From positions 35,328,501 to 35,392,500 of the forward strand of contig JALMGJ010000008.1 of the NCBI GenBank assembly GCA_023362775.1: a stretch of DNA of 64,000 nt, read 5' to 3'. Shown here one piece after another: positions 46,696 to 57,150 of this stretch. Position 1 is the first letter of the stretch; each line of letters starts with the position of its first letter. Below the pieces are notes generated by a model. It was not told the DNA's origin, searched no databases, and saw only the letters and a program-made list of their open reading frames with translations. Both the position numbers and the translations under genes were made by a program. This DNA comes from Charina bottae. Lineage: Eukaryota > Chordata > Lepidosauria > Squamata > Charinaidae.

Positions 46696-47166
46696 CAATA
46701 AGAAGGAACAGCGGAGCGGAGTTAACAGCTGAGTCAGCGGAGTCAGTGGAGCGGAGCTAACAGCTGAGTAGCGGAGCTGAGTAGCGGAGGGCAGCAGTGG
46801 CGGTTGAGCCTGGTGTGTTCTCCTGTGGACTCAGATAGACCCTTTTCACCCGATGGTGATTCCCGAATGGACTTCTGCTACTATCTACCATCTATTTTAC
46901 CTGGGAATTGGCTGGCCTCTCTGGAGGAATGGGAGAGTGTGGGCAGCAGTAACTAAGATCGGCCCAATTTCCTCCCTCGGACAACCCGATGGGCTTCTAT
47001 CGAACCAGGAAGGCGTTAGCGGTGGCGGTGGTGACGGCAGTAACGATAGCTGGGGTCCTTAGTAACAGCGGGTCTGTCGCCGGCTTTTATCGGCCTTTGT
47101 TTTATCGGCCTTTGTTGACGCAGTCCCCTGACCCCCCCGGACGGTCCAAAAAACTCTTAAATAGAA

Positions 47167-47460
47167 TATCAGTGGTAGCGGCCCTTACCAGCGGCCCTTG
47201 GCACCGGCGTCGCCAACAACAGCAGCGGCTTTTTCCAGCGGCCCTTGATGATCTGGCCGGCGGTCCGCCCGGAAGTGGCCTGGGAGGCTTTCAGGTAGGA
47301 CATCAGTGGTTGCGGCCCTTTCAACGGCCCTACCACCGGCCTCTGGCGCCAGTGACGACCGCGGTGGTCCTTCCTGTGGCCCTTAGAGATTTGGTCGGCG
47401 TTTTAACCGGAGGTGGCCCGGGAGGCCCTCAAATAGAACATCAGCGGCCCTTACAAGCAA
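47167..47460. repeat. 135-138-bp tandem units in the L2 5' UTR
   Basis: Units start ATCAGTGGTAGCGGCCC (47167), ATCAGTGGTTGCGGCCC (47302) and ATCAGCGGCCC (47440). They are diverged copies in an otherwise non-coding leader. A 206-residue frame (46989-47609) spans them but has no recognisable ORF1 domain. Confidence 0.75.
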
Positions 47461-48106
47461 GGACTCTTAGAACTGGATCCACCTCTTGGTCAATCTTGAA
47501 GGGCCGGCGGATATTGGACGGTAGCCCTTTGCCGGTACCCTTTACCAGCAGTTTATGGACTTTGCTGGAATTCGAACGGGGACTGGAGTCTATTTGTATT
47601 AATTTTTAATTAATTTTTAAGATCATACTAACAACAGCTATCGTTATCTGAATTAACAACTTTTTAACATCTTTTCCCGACTACTCGAAATCTCTGTCAA
47701 ACTGTCTGAGGTGGTTAAGATCCCTCCAGAGTGAATGTATTACCACCTTACTATTGTGAGAGAATGGGAGGGAGTAAGGTATGAATGGGAGGTAAGAAAT
47801 TGAGTATGGAAGAGCACCCCCTGAGTGAGAGGCAGGTGGGACAGGAGTGATTGTGGTGAATGTTGGTACCTCTCCCTGACCAGTGAGAGAAGTTGTGGGA
47901 GAGGTACAGGGTGTGAGTCGGGTGGTGCTAGATCCTACCAGTGCCGAGAGCGGAAGCTGGTGCACTGGGGGGTCTTACCACCGCCCAAGAGTGTATGGGA
48001 ATGTGTGTTGGATAGTTTGGAGAAGGGATTCTTGATTAACCCTGAGAATTCCGGAGGCCTGGGAGTGGAGGCTACTGGGCCAGAACTGGGAATCTCCGGG
48101 GGCTAT

Positions 48107-51100
48107 ATGGCGGGCCATCTGATTCGGGTGGTGACGGGCAGGGGACGGTATGACGGGAACCGGAGGGCATGCCATCTGTGGGGAAGGCGCCCCCGGTGTT
48201 TGTTACCGGTGGTGCGTTCCGGCCCCCCGTGTTCACACCCAGGCCCTGGTAGGCAGATCCTCGGGGGCTCCGGTCTCCGGCTGCTGCTATTGAATGCCAG
48301 GTCGGTGAACAACAAAGCCCCCCTTATAAGTGACTTGATCACGGATGAGGGGGGCGACCTGGTATGTATTACCGAGACCTGGCTGGCACCAGAGGGGGGA
48401 GTGGCCCTCTCGGAAATGTGTCCAGCCGGGTTTCAGGTCTGGCATCAGCCGAGACACCGGGGCAGGGGAGGTGGGGTGGCAGTGGTCATTCGAGAGTCTC
48501 TTGTGGCCTTCAGGGGCGCTGCTCCACAAGTGGCCGGGTGTGAGACCCTGTTTTTCAAGTTGGGTTCACGAGAACAGTTGGGAGTGTTGCTGCTGTACCA
48601 GCCTCCCTGCTGCGTAGCAACCTCCCTGCCTGAGCTGCTCGAGGCTGTCTCGGGGCTGGCAGTGGAGTTCCCCAGACTTATGGTTCTGGGGGACTTTAAT
48701 CTGCCATCTCTGGGACGGGACTCGGAGGCGGCTCGGGAGTTCATGGCTACCATGGCAGCTATGGGCCTGTCTCAGATTATTCGTGACCCGACTCGGGACA
48801 GTGGTCTCACCCCGGACTTAGTTTTCTTGTCTGAGCAGTGGCAATGTGATCTGAGGGGAGAGCTACATCTTTCCCCATTGTCATGGTCAGACCACGCCCT
48901 GGTGACCCTTAGACTCTCTTGTGCTGCCCCACTCCGCAGGGAGGCGGGACCTATTCGATTGGTCCACTCCCGGCGACTGATGGACCCAGTGAGGTTTCAG
49001 AAGGAGCTGGGAGTTGTTCCCGAGGACTTGCTTCACGGTCCAGTGGAGCTCCTGGCCGCGGCCTGGAACAGGGCCGCGGCTGGAGCCCTGGACAAGATCG
49101 CGCCTATGCGACCTCTCCGGCCCTACTTGGCCCGCCGCTCTCCGTGGTTTACCGAAGAGTTAAGGGCCTTGAAGAGGGTTAAGAGACGTCTAGAGCGCCG
49201 CTGGAGAAAGACGAAGAATGAATCTGACCGAACACAATCTAGAGCCGCAGTTAAGGCCTACCTTGTGGCGGTAAGAGCGGCGAAACGTGAATATTTCTCC
49301 ATTCTTATTGCATCCGCAGAATGCCGCCCGACGGCCCTTTTTAAAATTACAAGATCACTGTTGGGTCGGGAGCAGGGGGAGACCCACTTACAGGGCCGAT
49401 CGGAAGAGTTTGCTGAGCATCTGCAGGATAAAATCGCCCAGATTCATTCCAAGTTGGACTCCAAGCATGAGACAGGATCTGTGGAGATGCCAGGGGCTCG
49501 TACTTACCATGTTATCTGGGAACAGTTTGATCCTGTTGCGCCTGAGGAAGTGGACATGATCCTCCGGACTGTGAACGCCACCACATGCCAGCTTGACCCT
49601 TGTCCCTCCTGGCTGGTGAAATCGGCCAGTGAGGTGACATGTGGATGGGTCCAGGCGATGATTAATCTGTCCTTGAGTGAGGGGGTGTTCCCAGAGGTCT
49701 TTAAGGAGGCGCTGGTGCACCCCCTCCTCAAGAAGCCGTCCCTGGACCCTACTATCCTGGGCAATTTTCGCCCAGTCTCCCACCTTCCCTTTTTGGGAAA
49801 GGTGGTTGAGAAGGTGGTGGCTTGGCAACTCCAGAGGATTCTGGAGGAAACGGATTATCTAGACCCCTTCCAGTCAGGTTTCAGGCCGGGATATGGGACG
49901 GAGACCGCATTGGTCGCACTTATGGATGATCTTTGGCGAGAGCGGGATGGAGGGAGTGCGTCCATCCTAGCTCTCTTAGATCTCTCTGCGGCTTTCGATA
50001 CCGTCGACCACGGTATACTATTGGGACGGCTCAGGGAGTTGGGGGTGGGCGGTGTAGTTTTGCGCTGGTTCACCTCCTTCCTCCGGGGCCGTTCCCAGTC
50101 GGTGTTGATAGGGGAGGAGAGGGCTGACCCCCGCCCCCTGACTTGTGGGGTGCCGCAGGTGTCGGTTCTCTCTCCTCTCCTGTTCAACATCTACATGAAA
50201 CCGCTGGGCGAGATCATCCGTCACCATGGGATGAGGTATCACCAATATGCTGATGATACCCAGGTGTACATCTCCATCCCAGGTGAAGTAAGTGATGCGG
50301 TCGATGCCTTATCTCAGTGTCTGGAGGCTGTGGGGGCCTGGATGGGGAACAACAGGCTTCAGCTGAACCCTGGTAAGACGGAGTGGCTGTGGATTGATGG
50401 CCCCCCTAGATCTGGGAAGTTGTCATCTTTGGTTCTGGGTGAGGTGGCACTACCTCGCTCGGATCCAGTGCGGAACCTGGGGGTCCTCCTGGACTCGCGA
50501 CTCCTGCTCGAAGAGCAGGTGGCAGTCACGGCCAGGAGGGCCTTTGCTCAACTTCGTGTTGTGCGCCAGTTACGCCCTTTCCTGGATCGGGAGGCCCTCC
50601 GAACAGTCACTCACGCCCTTGTCATCTCCCGTATAGATTACTGTAATGCGCTCTACATGGGGCTACCCCTGAAGAGTATCCGGAAGCTTCAGCTGGTTCA
50701 GAATGCCGCAGCGCGAGCAGTTATGGGTGCCATGAGATCGGCACATGTAACACCTCTGCTACGCGAGCTGCATTGGCTACCAGTTTGCTTCCGGGTCCAA
50801 TTCAAGGTGTTGGTGATTACCTTTAAAGCCCTATATGGCATAGGACCAGGGTACCTGAGGGACCGTCTCGTCCCGATAACGTCGGCCCGCCCCACCCGTG
50901 CATGCAGGGAGGGCATGCTTCGGACCCCCTCAACAAGAGAATTCCATCTGGCGGGGTCCAGGAGACGTGCCTTCTCTGCGATAGCGCCCGCCTTATGGAA
51001 CATCTTGCCCCCGGAGGTGAGACTCGCCCCCTCACTCCTGGCCTTCCGGAAGGCCCTCAAGACCTGGCTCTGCCATCGAGCCTGGGATGACAGAGGTGGC

Positions 51101-51130
51101 AGTGCCTCCTGGGGTTGGCTGGCCCCGTAG
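48107..51130 (+). CDS. L2 endonuclease-reverse transcriptase, open over its length
   Basis: The ATG at 48107 gives 1007 residues. The frame is open further back to about 47825 but has no earlier in-frame ATG there. Apurinic-type endonuclease: LLNARSVNNK (residues 61-70), CITETWL, RGGGVAVVIRES, GDFNLPSLG (about 195) and SWSDHALV (about 258). Reverse transcriptase: NFRPVSHLPFLGK, FQSGFRPGYGTETALV, LDLSAAFDTVDHG (about 630) and catalytic YADDTQV (714-720). The C-terminal LHWLPVCFRVQFKVL block is typical of L2. One notable oddity is GVPQVSVLSP, where the family has GVPQG. It acts in target-primed reverse transcription. With no stop or frameshift it is the most intact gene in the window. Confidence 0.93.
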   Translation: MAGHLIRVVTGRGRYDGNRRACHLWGRRPRCLLPVVRSGPPCSHPGPGRQILGGSGLRLLLLNARSVNNKAPLISDLITDEGGDLVCITETWLAPEGGVALSEMCPAGFQVWHQPRHRGRGGGVAVVIRESLVAFRGAAPQVAGCETLFFKLGSREQLGVLLLYQPPCCVATSLPELLEAVSGLAVEFPRLMVLGDFNLPSLGRDSEAAREFMATMAAMGLSQIIRDPTRDSGLTPDLVFLSEQWQCDLRGELHLSPLSWSDHALVTLRLSCAAPLRREAGPIRLVHSRRLMDPVRFQKELGVVPEDLLHGPVELLAAAWNRAAAGALDKIAPMRPLRPYLARRSPWFTEELRALKRVKRRLERRWRKTKNESDRTQSRAAVKAYLVAVRAAKREYFSILIASAECRPTALFKITRSLLGREQGETHLQGRSEEFAEHLQDKIAQIHSKLDSKHETGSVEMPGARTYHVIWEQFDPVAPEEVDMILRTVNATTCQLDPCPSWLVKSASEVTCGWVQAMINLSLSEGVFPEVFKEALVHPLLKKPSLDPTILGNFRPVSHLPFLGKVVEKVVAWQLQRILEETDYLDPFQSGFRPGYGTETALVALMDDLWRERDGGSASILALLDLSAAFDTVDHGILLGRLRELGVGGVVLRWFTSFLRGRSQSVLIGEERADPRPLTCGVPQVSVLSPLLFNIYMKPLGEIIRHHGMRYHQYADDTQVYISIPGEVSDAVDALSQCLEAVGAWMGNNRLQLNPGKTEWLWIDGPPRSGKLSSLVLGEVALPRSDPVRNLGVLLDSRLLLEEQVAVTARRAFAQLRVVRQLRPFLDREALRTVTHALVISRIDYCNALYMGLPLKSIRKLQLVQNAAARAVMGAMRSAHVTPLLRELHWLPVCFRVQFKVLVITFKALYGIGPGYLRDRLVPITSARPTRACREGMLRTPSTREFHLAGSRRRAFSAIAPALWNILPPEVRLAPSLLAFRKALKTWLCHRAWDDRGGSASWGWLAP

Positions 51131-51254
51131 GAATACAATCTACACCACGGTCTCCAATCCATCTTGGATTTAGATAATTTATTACTGTATAGTATTATTT
51201 ATTATTGTATTTTTAGAGGATATTTTTATAGTTTTTAAACTTTCAATTGTTGTA

Positions 51255-51292
51255 ACCCGCCCAGAGTCCCTTGCAAGGGAGATGGGCGGGGA
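51255..51292 (+). promoter_or_regulatory. L2 3' terminal hairpin
   Basis: CCCGCCCAGAGTCCC, a TTGC turn and AGGGAGATGGGCGGG fold into nested stems. This block recurs in minus orientation at the L2 3' ends listed here and is the probable template-recognition site for the L2 reverse transcriptase. Confidence 0.8.
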
Positions 51293-51309
51293 ATAAATTG
51301 AAATAATAA

Positions 51310-51720
51310 GTAAAAAGAAGTATGACAGTCAGGAATACATGTCTCAACTTAAATGTAACGCTGATGTTTAAAATGACACACAGAATCAAACTGGGAAATT
51401 CTGTTCCTCTGAAAGGTTTGGTTGACTCATTCACCATTTGAATCTGGGAGGGATGCTCACAAGACTTGCACTTTAATTATGCATACAATCTAAAAGCTAT
51501 GTGATGGCATATTAAACAAATACTGGACTAGGTCTCTGCATCCGTATATATCATAATGGAGAACAACCTTATTTTTCCTTATATGTGCCTAAAGGCTTGT
51601 GTTGCTTTCCAGAGAGCTGAAAGCTATTCTGCTTTTCACACTGGTTTTCATAAAGTCCAAATGAAGTTGTGTCCTGTATAATTTTTAAAGCTGCCATCTA
51701 GGGCAGTATTTATTCATACC
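51310..51720. other. Unassigned stretch
   Basis: Nothing recognised. Confidence 0.4.
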
Positions 51721-51727
51721 TATATGC

Positions 51728-52054
51728 ATGGTGGCTCAGCAGGTAAGACGCCAGGCTTGTTGATCGGAAGATCGCACGTTTGGAGGTTCAAATCCCTAGC
51801 CCCGCATGACAGAGTGAGCTCCCACACTAGCCCCAGCTCTTGCCAACCTAGCAATTTGAAAGCATGCAAATGCAAGTAGATGAATAGGTACCACTTCGGT
51901 GGGTAGGTAACAGAATTCCGCATGCGTCATGTGGCCACATGACCATGGAAGCGTCTTCGGACAACGCTGGCTCTTTGGCTAACAAACGGAGATGAGCACC
52001 GGCCCCTAGAGTTGGACACGACTGCACAAATGTGCGGGGGGAACGTTTACTTTT
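51728..52054 (+). mobile_element. Sauria-type SINE, full length
   Basis: Head ATGGTGGCTCAGCAGGTAAG, B box GGTTCAAATCCCTAG, body AGCATGCAAATGCAAGTAG and 3' end TTGGACACGACTGCACAAATG with GTTTACTTTT. Flanks TATATGC at 51721-51727 and 52055-52061 (7 bp). Confidence 0.9.
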
Positions 52055-52061
52055 TATATGC

Positions 52062-53224
52062 TGTAGTACAGAACTCATATGGTATTCTGGTTGAACACAC
52101 AAACTGGTTTAAAATGGAAAAACAGCCCATGAGTGCAGGTAGGCAGGCAGGCCTTTTTCTTGAATGTAATCTACTAGAATCTCACTCTAGCTTACATTTG
52201 AAGCCAAAAGTGCCTACAAAAGATGGACAATGGGGAGTGCCTGAAGTGACAAAACTTGTATCATGACATTGCAATATGAACTCTACCCCTTACATACTTA
52301 CATGAGACACAAATATGCATAAGCAGGGCAGGAACACATCTCACAATGTAAATTTCATTACTGTAACATTGCTATGGCTAGCTGTAGTTCCCTCTGATAT
52401 CATCATTTGTCTTCTATCTTTCACACATATAAGAAACATAACATGGGGAATTGATATTTAGTTTGTCAATTAAAATGCTAGAAGGGGAAAAGAAATATTA
52501 AGTAATTTCCCCGACATGATCACTATCAGATTTTTTTAAAAAGTTAGTGTCAGTTATTTAATATAGCCATATATATTTCCAAAAAGGGTTGCATAAATGT
52601 GTATGTATGTCAACTGTTCAAATTTATATTTCCCCATTTTATTTGTGCTTTAACTATAAAGCATTTTAAATCTCGGCTATAGACACTGAACCTGATTTTT
52701 GTTCAATTATTCCATTTTTAAAAATATATACATATAAGTTAATTTAGCATTTACAGCCCTAGGAATTGGAAACATAGTCTTTTTATTTATTTACTTATTT
52801 ATTTGTTTGTTAGTTTAATTTATATGATAAATTTAATTTATATTTTAAGGTAGACTTTGTGTGAAACAAAAAGCCAGTACACCTTCTGAAGTCACAATTA
52901 AACATTCTTGGGATTTAAATTTGGGTATCCAAAATATGTAACAAAAGATACTGAAGAAGTACATCACCTCTTAAATAATACAATTATTATTATTAAATAA
53001 TAATAATAATAATATCCCAATGACACAGACATGGCAAACACATCATGGCAGGCACAGATGTTAACCCTAACCCTTATCTTCCAATATGATACATACCATC
53101 ATCTCCCACTGAATTTACCCTGAACAAACTTGTTAATCTGTGTGGACATATGATGGATAGAAACAGTTATCAAAAATGACTATTGCTGGCCTGAATTCTG
53201 GTCCCAATATTTAGGCAATCTTCT
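52062..53224. other. Unassigned AT-rich stretch
   Basis: T-rich tract around 52780-52850 and (AAT)n near 52985-53013. Otherwise nothing recognised. Confidence 0.35.
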
Positions 53225-53233
53225 CCCTGAAAA

Positions 53234-53440
53234 TTTTTTGTTGTTTCTTCGTTCAGTCGCTTCCGACTCTTCGTGACTTCATGGACCAGCCCACGCCAGA
53301 GCTTCCTGTCGGCCGTCGCCACCCTCAGCTCCCCCACGGTTGAGTCCGTCACCTCCAAAATATCATCCATCCATCTTGCCCTTGGTCGGCCCCTCTTCCC
53401 ATTATGTGGCCAAAGTACTTCAGCTTTGCCTTTAATATCA
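53234..53440 (-). mobile_element. Short BovB 3' fragment, subfamily A, with internal deletion
   Basis: The minus strand matches the last part of the BovB copies at 30050-33283 and 38531-40662 (MDDILEVTDSTVGEL, KSRKRLNE). It is flanked by CCCTGAAAA at 53225-53233 and 53441-53449. About 60 bp present in the other copies are missing near 53400, joined at the short shared bases CATAATG / GGAAGAGG. Confidence 0.92.
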
Positions 53441-53449
53441 CCCTGAAAA

Positions 53450-54400
53450 AATGTCAGGGTCCAAAATCCCTAGTGCCTTGCCTGTAAAATGCCCCATGTG
53501 TAAGCTTATATGTACATGCAGGAGGGGTCCAGCACACCACCTTCCCTTTCCTATTTTAAAACAAGCAGCTGAAGATGCAAGTGTCAGATGATCCTATAAC
53601 ACTGGGTTGTCACTGCCATGAGGTTAGGACAAACAGTTGCATGTATAGCTGACACTTGCAGCCTCTGCTGCTTTTTCAAGCAAGAAAAAGGAGGAGTACA
53701 GCGGTGTTGTCCTCTTGTGTGTGCTTATATTGTGAGCTGCTCTCTTGTATTGTGAGCTGCTCTTTCAAAAGAAAAAGAAGATAGGAAGAAGGCAAGGAGC
53801 CTTCTCTTATCTTTGATGCTTCTGGCAGCTGAACTTCAATCAAAGTTCAGGCCTCAAGAGCCTCAAAAATTGCTTCAGTTTGGTTTGGTCTCAGACTTTG
53901 AGAAAATAGGCAAAAAATGAATCAGAGCAGTTTGTTGGCTCAGCATTAGAAATGGCAGTATCCCCGACCAGTAGGGAAATGTTTTCCTTTCCTCTTTTTT
54001 ATCTTCTTCTTCCATAAACTTTTATCGCAGGATGAGAAGCTCATGTCAAATTTGTCTTTGAAATGCCACAGAACTCCTAGTTGTTTTTGCTGCAATAGGC
54101 AGAAATGGCTACTCCCATGGAAACAAGATTTGCTGCTGTTGTCCTATATTTGTGGACCCTATTTAAGCAATTCTATGTCTCTGACCTCTCTATTCACCAC
54201 TGCCCATTTCTCTTCTCCACACTACCCCCAACAATACGGTCAATACAAAACGTTCCTCTCTCAGAATCATACTCCATGCAGCTGATGGACTTCATGAACA
54301 ATTATGTAAGAATACAACAATTACATAATATGCATTTTTATGGTGTATATCGGATATTTATATCAACTTTTGCAGGAAAGAAGGAAGGAAAAGAGATAGT
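53450..54400. other. Unassigned stretch
   Basis: Nothing recognised. Confidence 0.35.
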
Positions 54401-54469
54401 TGCTCATGTCCCTTATAGTTGTAACAATGAAAGGTCTCAGCAGGTAGGAGCATCTAGCCAACCTTATTT

Positions 54470-54548
54470 TAGGTCCAGTAGTACAGGAGTGGGCCTAACT
54501 AGTATTTGGATGAGAGATCATCTGGAAAGGCTATGGCTGTAAGATAGA
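54470..54548 (+). pseudogene. 5S rRNA-like fragment
   Basis: GGGCCTAACTAGTATTTGGATGAGAGATCATCTGG matches the internal control region and 3' half of vertebrate 5S rRNA (the TTAGTACTTGGATGGGAGACC region) with several changes, followed by CTATGGCTGTAAG for the 3' stem. It may be an isolated 5S pseudogene or the head of a 5S-derived SINE. The 5' half is not clear. Confidence 0.55.
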
Positions 54549-54549
54549 C

Positions 54550-56036
54550 TGGGAAGTAAAAAGAGAATGAACAAAAATTATATTAAGTTACCAAGAGTTA
54601 GATTTTACTTAAATGATATCAGAAATACACTGTAGTCCCTATGGTTTACATAAGTAAAACAATCAACCAAGAATTCTCCAGTCAAAATTTGAGCATCAGT
54701 AGACACTGTTACCAAGTTCAGAAATTAGACTTTGTAGCAAAACACCAATGGGGTTGATAGATGTTTCATTCTTATATTGTTCTTGTATCACATGAAAACC
54801 TGTTAAAAAGGTATTAATTTCAAGATGTGGGGCCTTAATATGAGGATTAACCTTTTGTTGTTGTTGTTGATGGCATTCTTAGGTATACTATGCAATCTTG
54901 ATTGCCTTATCTGAAAAAGCTGAAAGAGAACTGGTATGATACAATTTTATGGGTTGTTTTTTTTAAATACTTCTACTGTATTATGTCTTGAGTGTTGATT
55001 TAGGTTCTTTCTTAATAGAGAAAATGCATCAATGAGGGAAACATTAAGAAAGTCTACTAACCTTTTCTGTCCCATGTCTGCGAAAGAATAAATGCTTCTA
55101 TATGAATAATGTGACAGCAGAGAACATTAAGATCAAGTATTCCAGGCCCTTTACATTCTGCTTCTAATCTGCAGTGCTACGTCATCACTCATCTTTGTGT
55201 TTTTAAGCTATTTACCACAACCTGTTTAGCCTTTATTGCTGCTATTAGAGATATTAGCTCTGTTAAATCAAGTTATATTAATATTTTGAGTACAGTAAAA
55301 ATTTAACAATAATTAAAGGGGAGAGAATACACGGTCTCAGACTGAAACCTCTATTTACAGAAGTAAATTACTTCTGCTAAGACACACCTTGTGACTGTTT
55401 GAATTTTCTAAGGAACTGTTCTTACCTGTGTTAAGTAATACAATATGGCTGGTTTGCTTCAAATTATTATTTATGAAAAAAATATGAGCCTCCTTTTAGT
55501 TAATTAGTTTACTATATTGTACAAAACTGCTGGTCTTGAGCTCAAGAGTCCTGAAAATTATCTGCTGCTTGACAAATGTACATGCAATATAATGCAGGCA
55601 ATTTCCAGGAACAATCCTTGTATGTGCTTTCCAACAGACAACTAAAAGAACAACTCGCAATTCATAATTCTCCAGTTTAAGCTGGTTCACAGCTGCCCTG
55701 AAAAATATTTCTGCACTCCACATTGTTTTGAGTCATCATACCCAAAATGATGTCCTCCAAACCACTACTCTATAAGGCACCATCAGTGGTTATGCTAAGT
55801 ATGGATGATCAGAGCTATAGTTGGCAGGCACCTGATTGGGGAAGGATGTGCCACTGAAGAAGGTCCTTTATAGCCAACGTGGGTTTATTTCCACAATTTC
55901 TCACAGAGAATATGAGAAATAAGCTACACAGGAAGTGACTGAATTAGGTTTTTTTTCCTTATTATGTCCTACAACCTTCACTCTGCTTCCTGTAAGAAAG
56001 TAAGTGAAAATGTCATGACACTTATGATAATAAAAT
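54550..56036. other. Unassigned AT-rich stretch
   Basis: Nothing recognised. Confidence 0.35.
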
Positions 56037-56420
56037 TTTGGCACCATGTGGTTAAGGCAACGGGCTAGAAACCAGGAGACTGAGAGTTCTAGTCCTGCCT
56101 TAGGCGTGAAAGCCGGCTGGGTGACCTTGGGCCAGTCCCTATCTCTCAGCCCTAGGAAGGAACCAATGGCAAACCAGGAGACTGAGAGTTCTAGTCCCAC
56201 CTTAGGCATGAAAGCCAGCTGGGTGACCTTGCGACAGTCACTTTCTCTCAGCCCAACTCACCTCACAGGGTTGTTGTTGTGGGGGAAATAGGAGGAGGAA
56301 GGAGTATTTGGTATGTTCGCCTCCTTGAGTTATTTATAAAAATAATAAAGGCAGGATAGAAAATAAATAAATAAATAAATAAATAAATATAAATAAATAA
56401 ATAAATAAATATAAATAAAT
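56037..56420 (+). mobile_element. Mosaic dimeric tRNA-derived SINE
   Basis: The first unit runs from TGTGGTTAAGGCAACGGGC with a B box to AAGGAACCAATGGC. The second begins after AAACCA (56171-56176) with AGGAGACTGAGAGTTCTAGTC and ends in the TTATTTATAAAAATAATAAAG 3' region and an (AAAT)n tail. The left unit has the inner sequence of the SINE at 35438 (CCTAGGAAGGA). The right unit has that of the SINE at 17905-18148. Confidence 0.88.
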
Positions 56421-56749
56421 ACCAACTTGATTTACATAGCAATCCCTGAACAGATATTCAGTGTTGGACTACAGCTTGATTTTGAGCAATCCTGGTAGGT
56501 AAAAGCTCTGAAAAGTCTGTATCTGTAGTAGAACAAGGATTTGTGAATACCATGGATTTCCAGGAAATGATACAAATTGCAATTCCAACTGCCCCTTTAT
56601 TGCCTACTGTTCTTTTAAAAAAAACAGAGATAAGTGACATTCTATAACAACAACATATCCATATAATGGCTTTCCTTAATAATTATCCTGTTTTATTCTA
56701 CATATAATCCAGGCATCATAACACAAATTCAGTATTTGTGTCTTTACTT

Positions 56750-57150
56750 TTTAATTTATATGTCACTTCATTAATGGACTCCAGGCAGCTTACAATAAAA
56801 ATATCAAAACAATGCCAATAACTAAAAATCAGCTGTCGAAAGTAAGTTCAAAACAGTTAAAACAATACAAAAATTAAAGTAGAAACAGCAAGCATATAGT
56901 ATTATGGACCAACAATGTTGTGAAAGCTTATGGTCTTTGCCCCTTCCTTAAAACCCAAGAGGATAGGGAAAGTTCCATGCAGGTCATGGGTAGCAAGCTA
57001 TTCCACAAACTGTGACAGTCAGATTCTTGCCCATCTAAACTCTTGAAAATTGGAGATTCAAAACATCCTTTCCTGGGTGATCACCCAGGTCAGGTATATT
57101 CTGTTTAGAGAGGATAATCCTGATGGCAACTATCCTATATATATATTTGG
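56750..57150 (-). mobile_element. Decayed L2 LINE 3' portion
   Basis: A diverged terminal block (CTCCAGGCAGCTTACAATAAAA) is followed by minus-strand text resembling the L2 C-terminal region (GGAAAGTTCCATGCAGGT...TATTCCACAAACTG). No open frame. Confidence 0.55.

Larger units (their letters stand above)
46696..51309 (+). mobile_element. Nearly full-length L2 LINE
   Basis: About 4.6 kb: a GC-rich 5' region with short GCGGAG repeats (46705-46800) and longer 135-138-bp tandem units, one long open frame, and a 3' UTR ending in a GC-rich hairpin and AATAAATTGAAATAATAAG. The protein content and lack of poly(A) fit the L2 clade of the Jockey superfamily. The 5' boundary is set by the change from AT-rich to GC-rich DNA and is approximate. 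No target duplication could be fixed. Confidence 0.9.

Noticed and set aside
46989..47609. 206-residue frame upstream of the L2 protein, considered as ORF1
   Set aside because: It spans 5' UTR tandem units and has no zinc knuckle, coiled coil or esterase signature. It is kept as leader sequence.
54105..54542. 145-residue plus-strand frame
   Set aside because: Its C-terminal part is a translation of the 5S-like fragment. No protein domain is visible.
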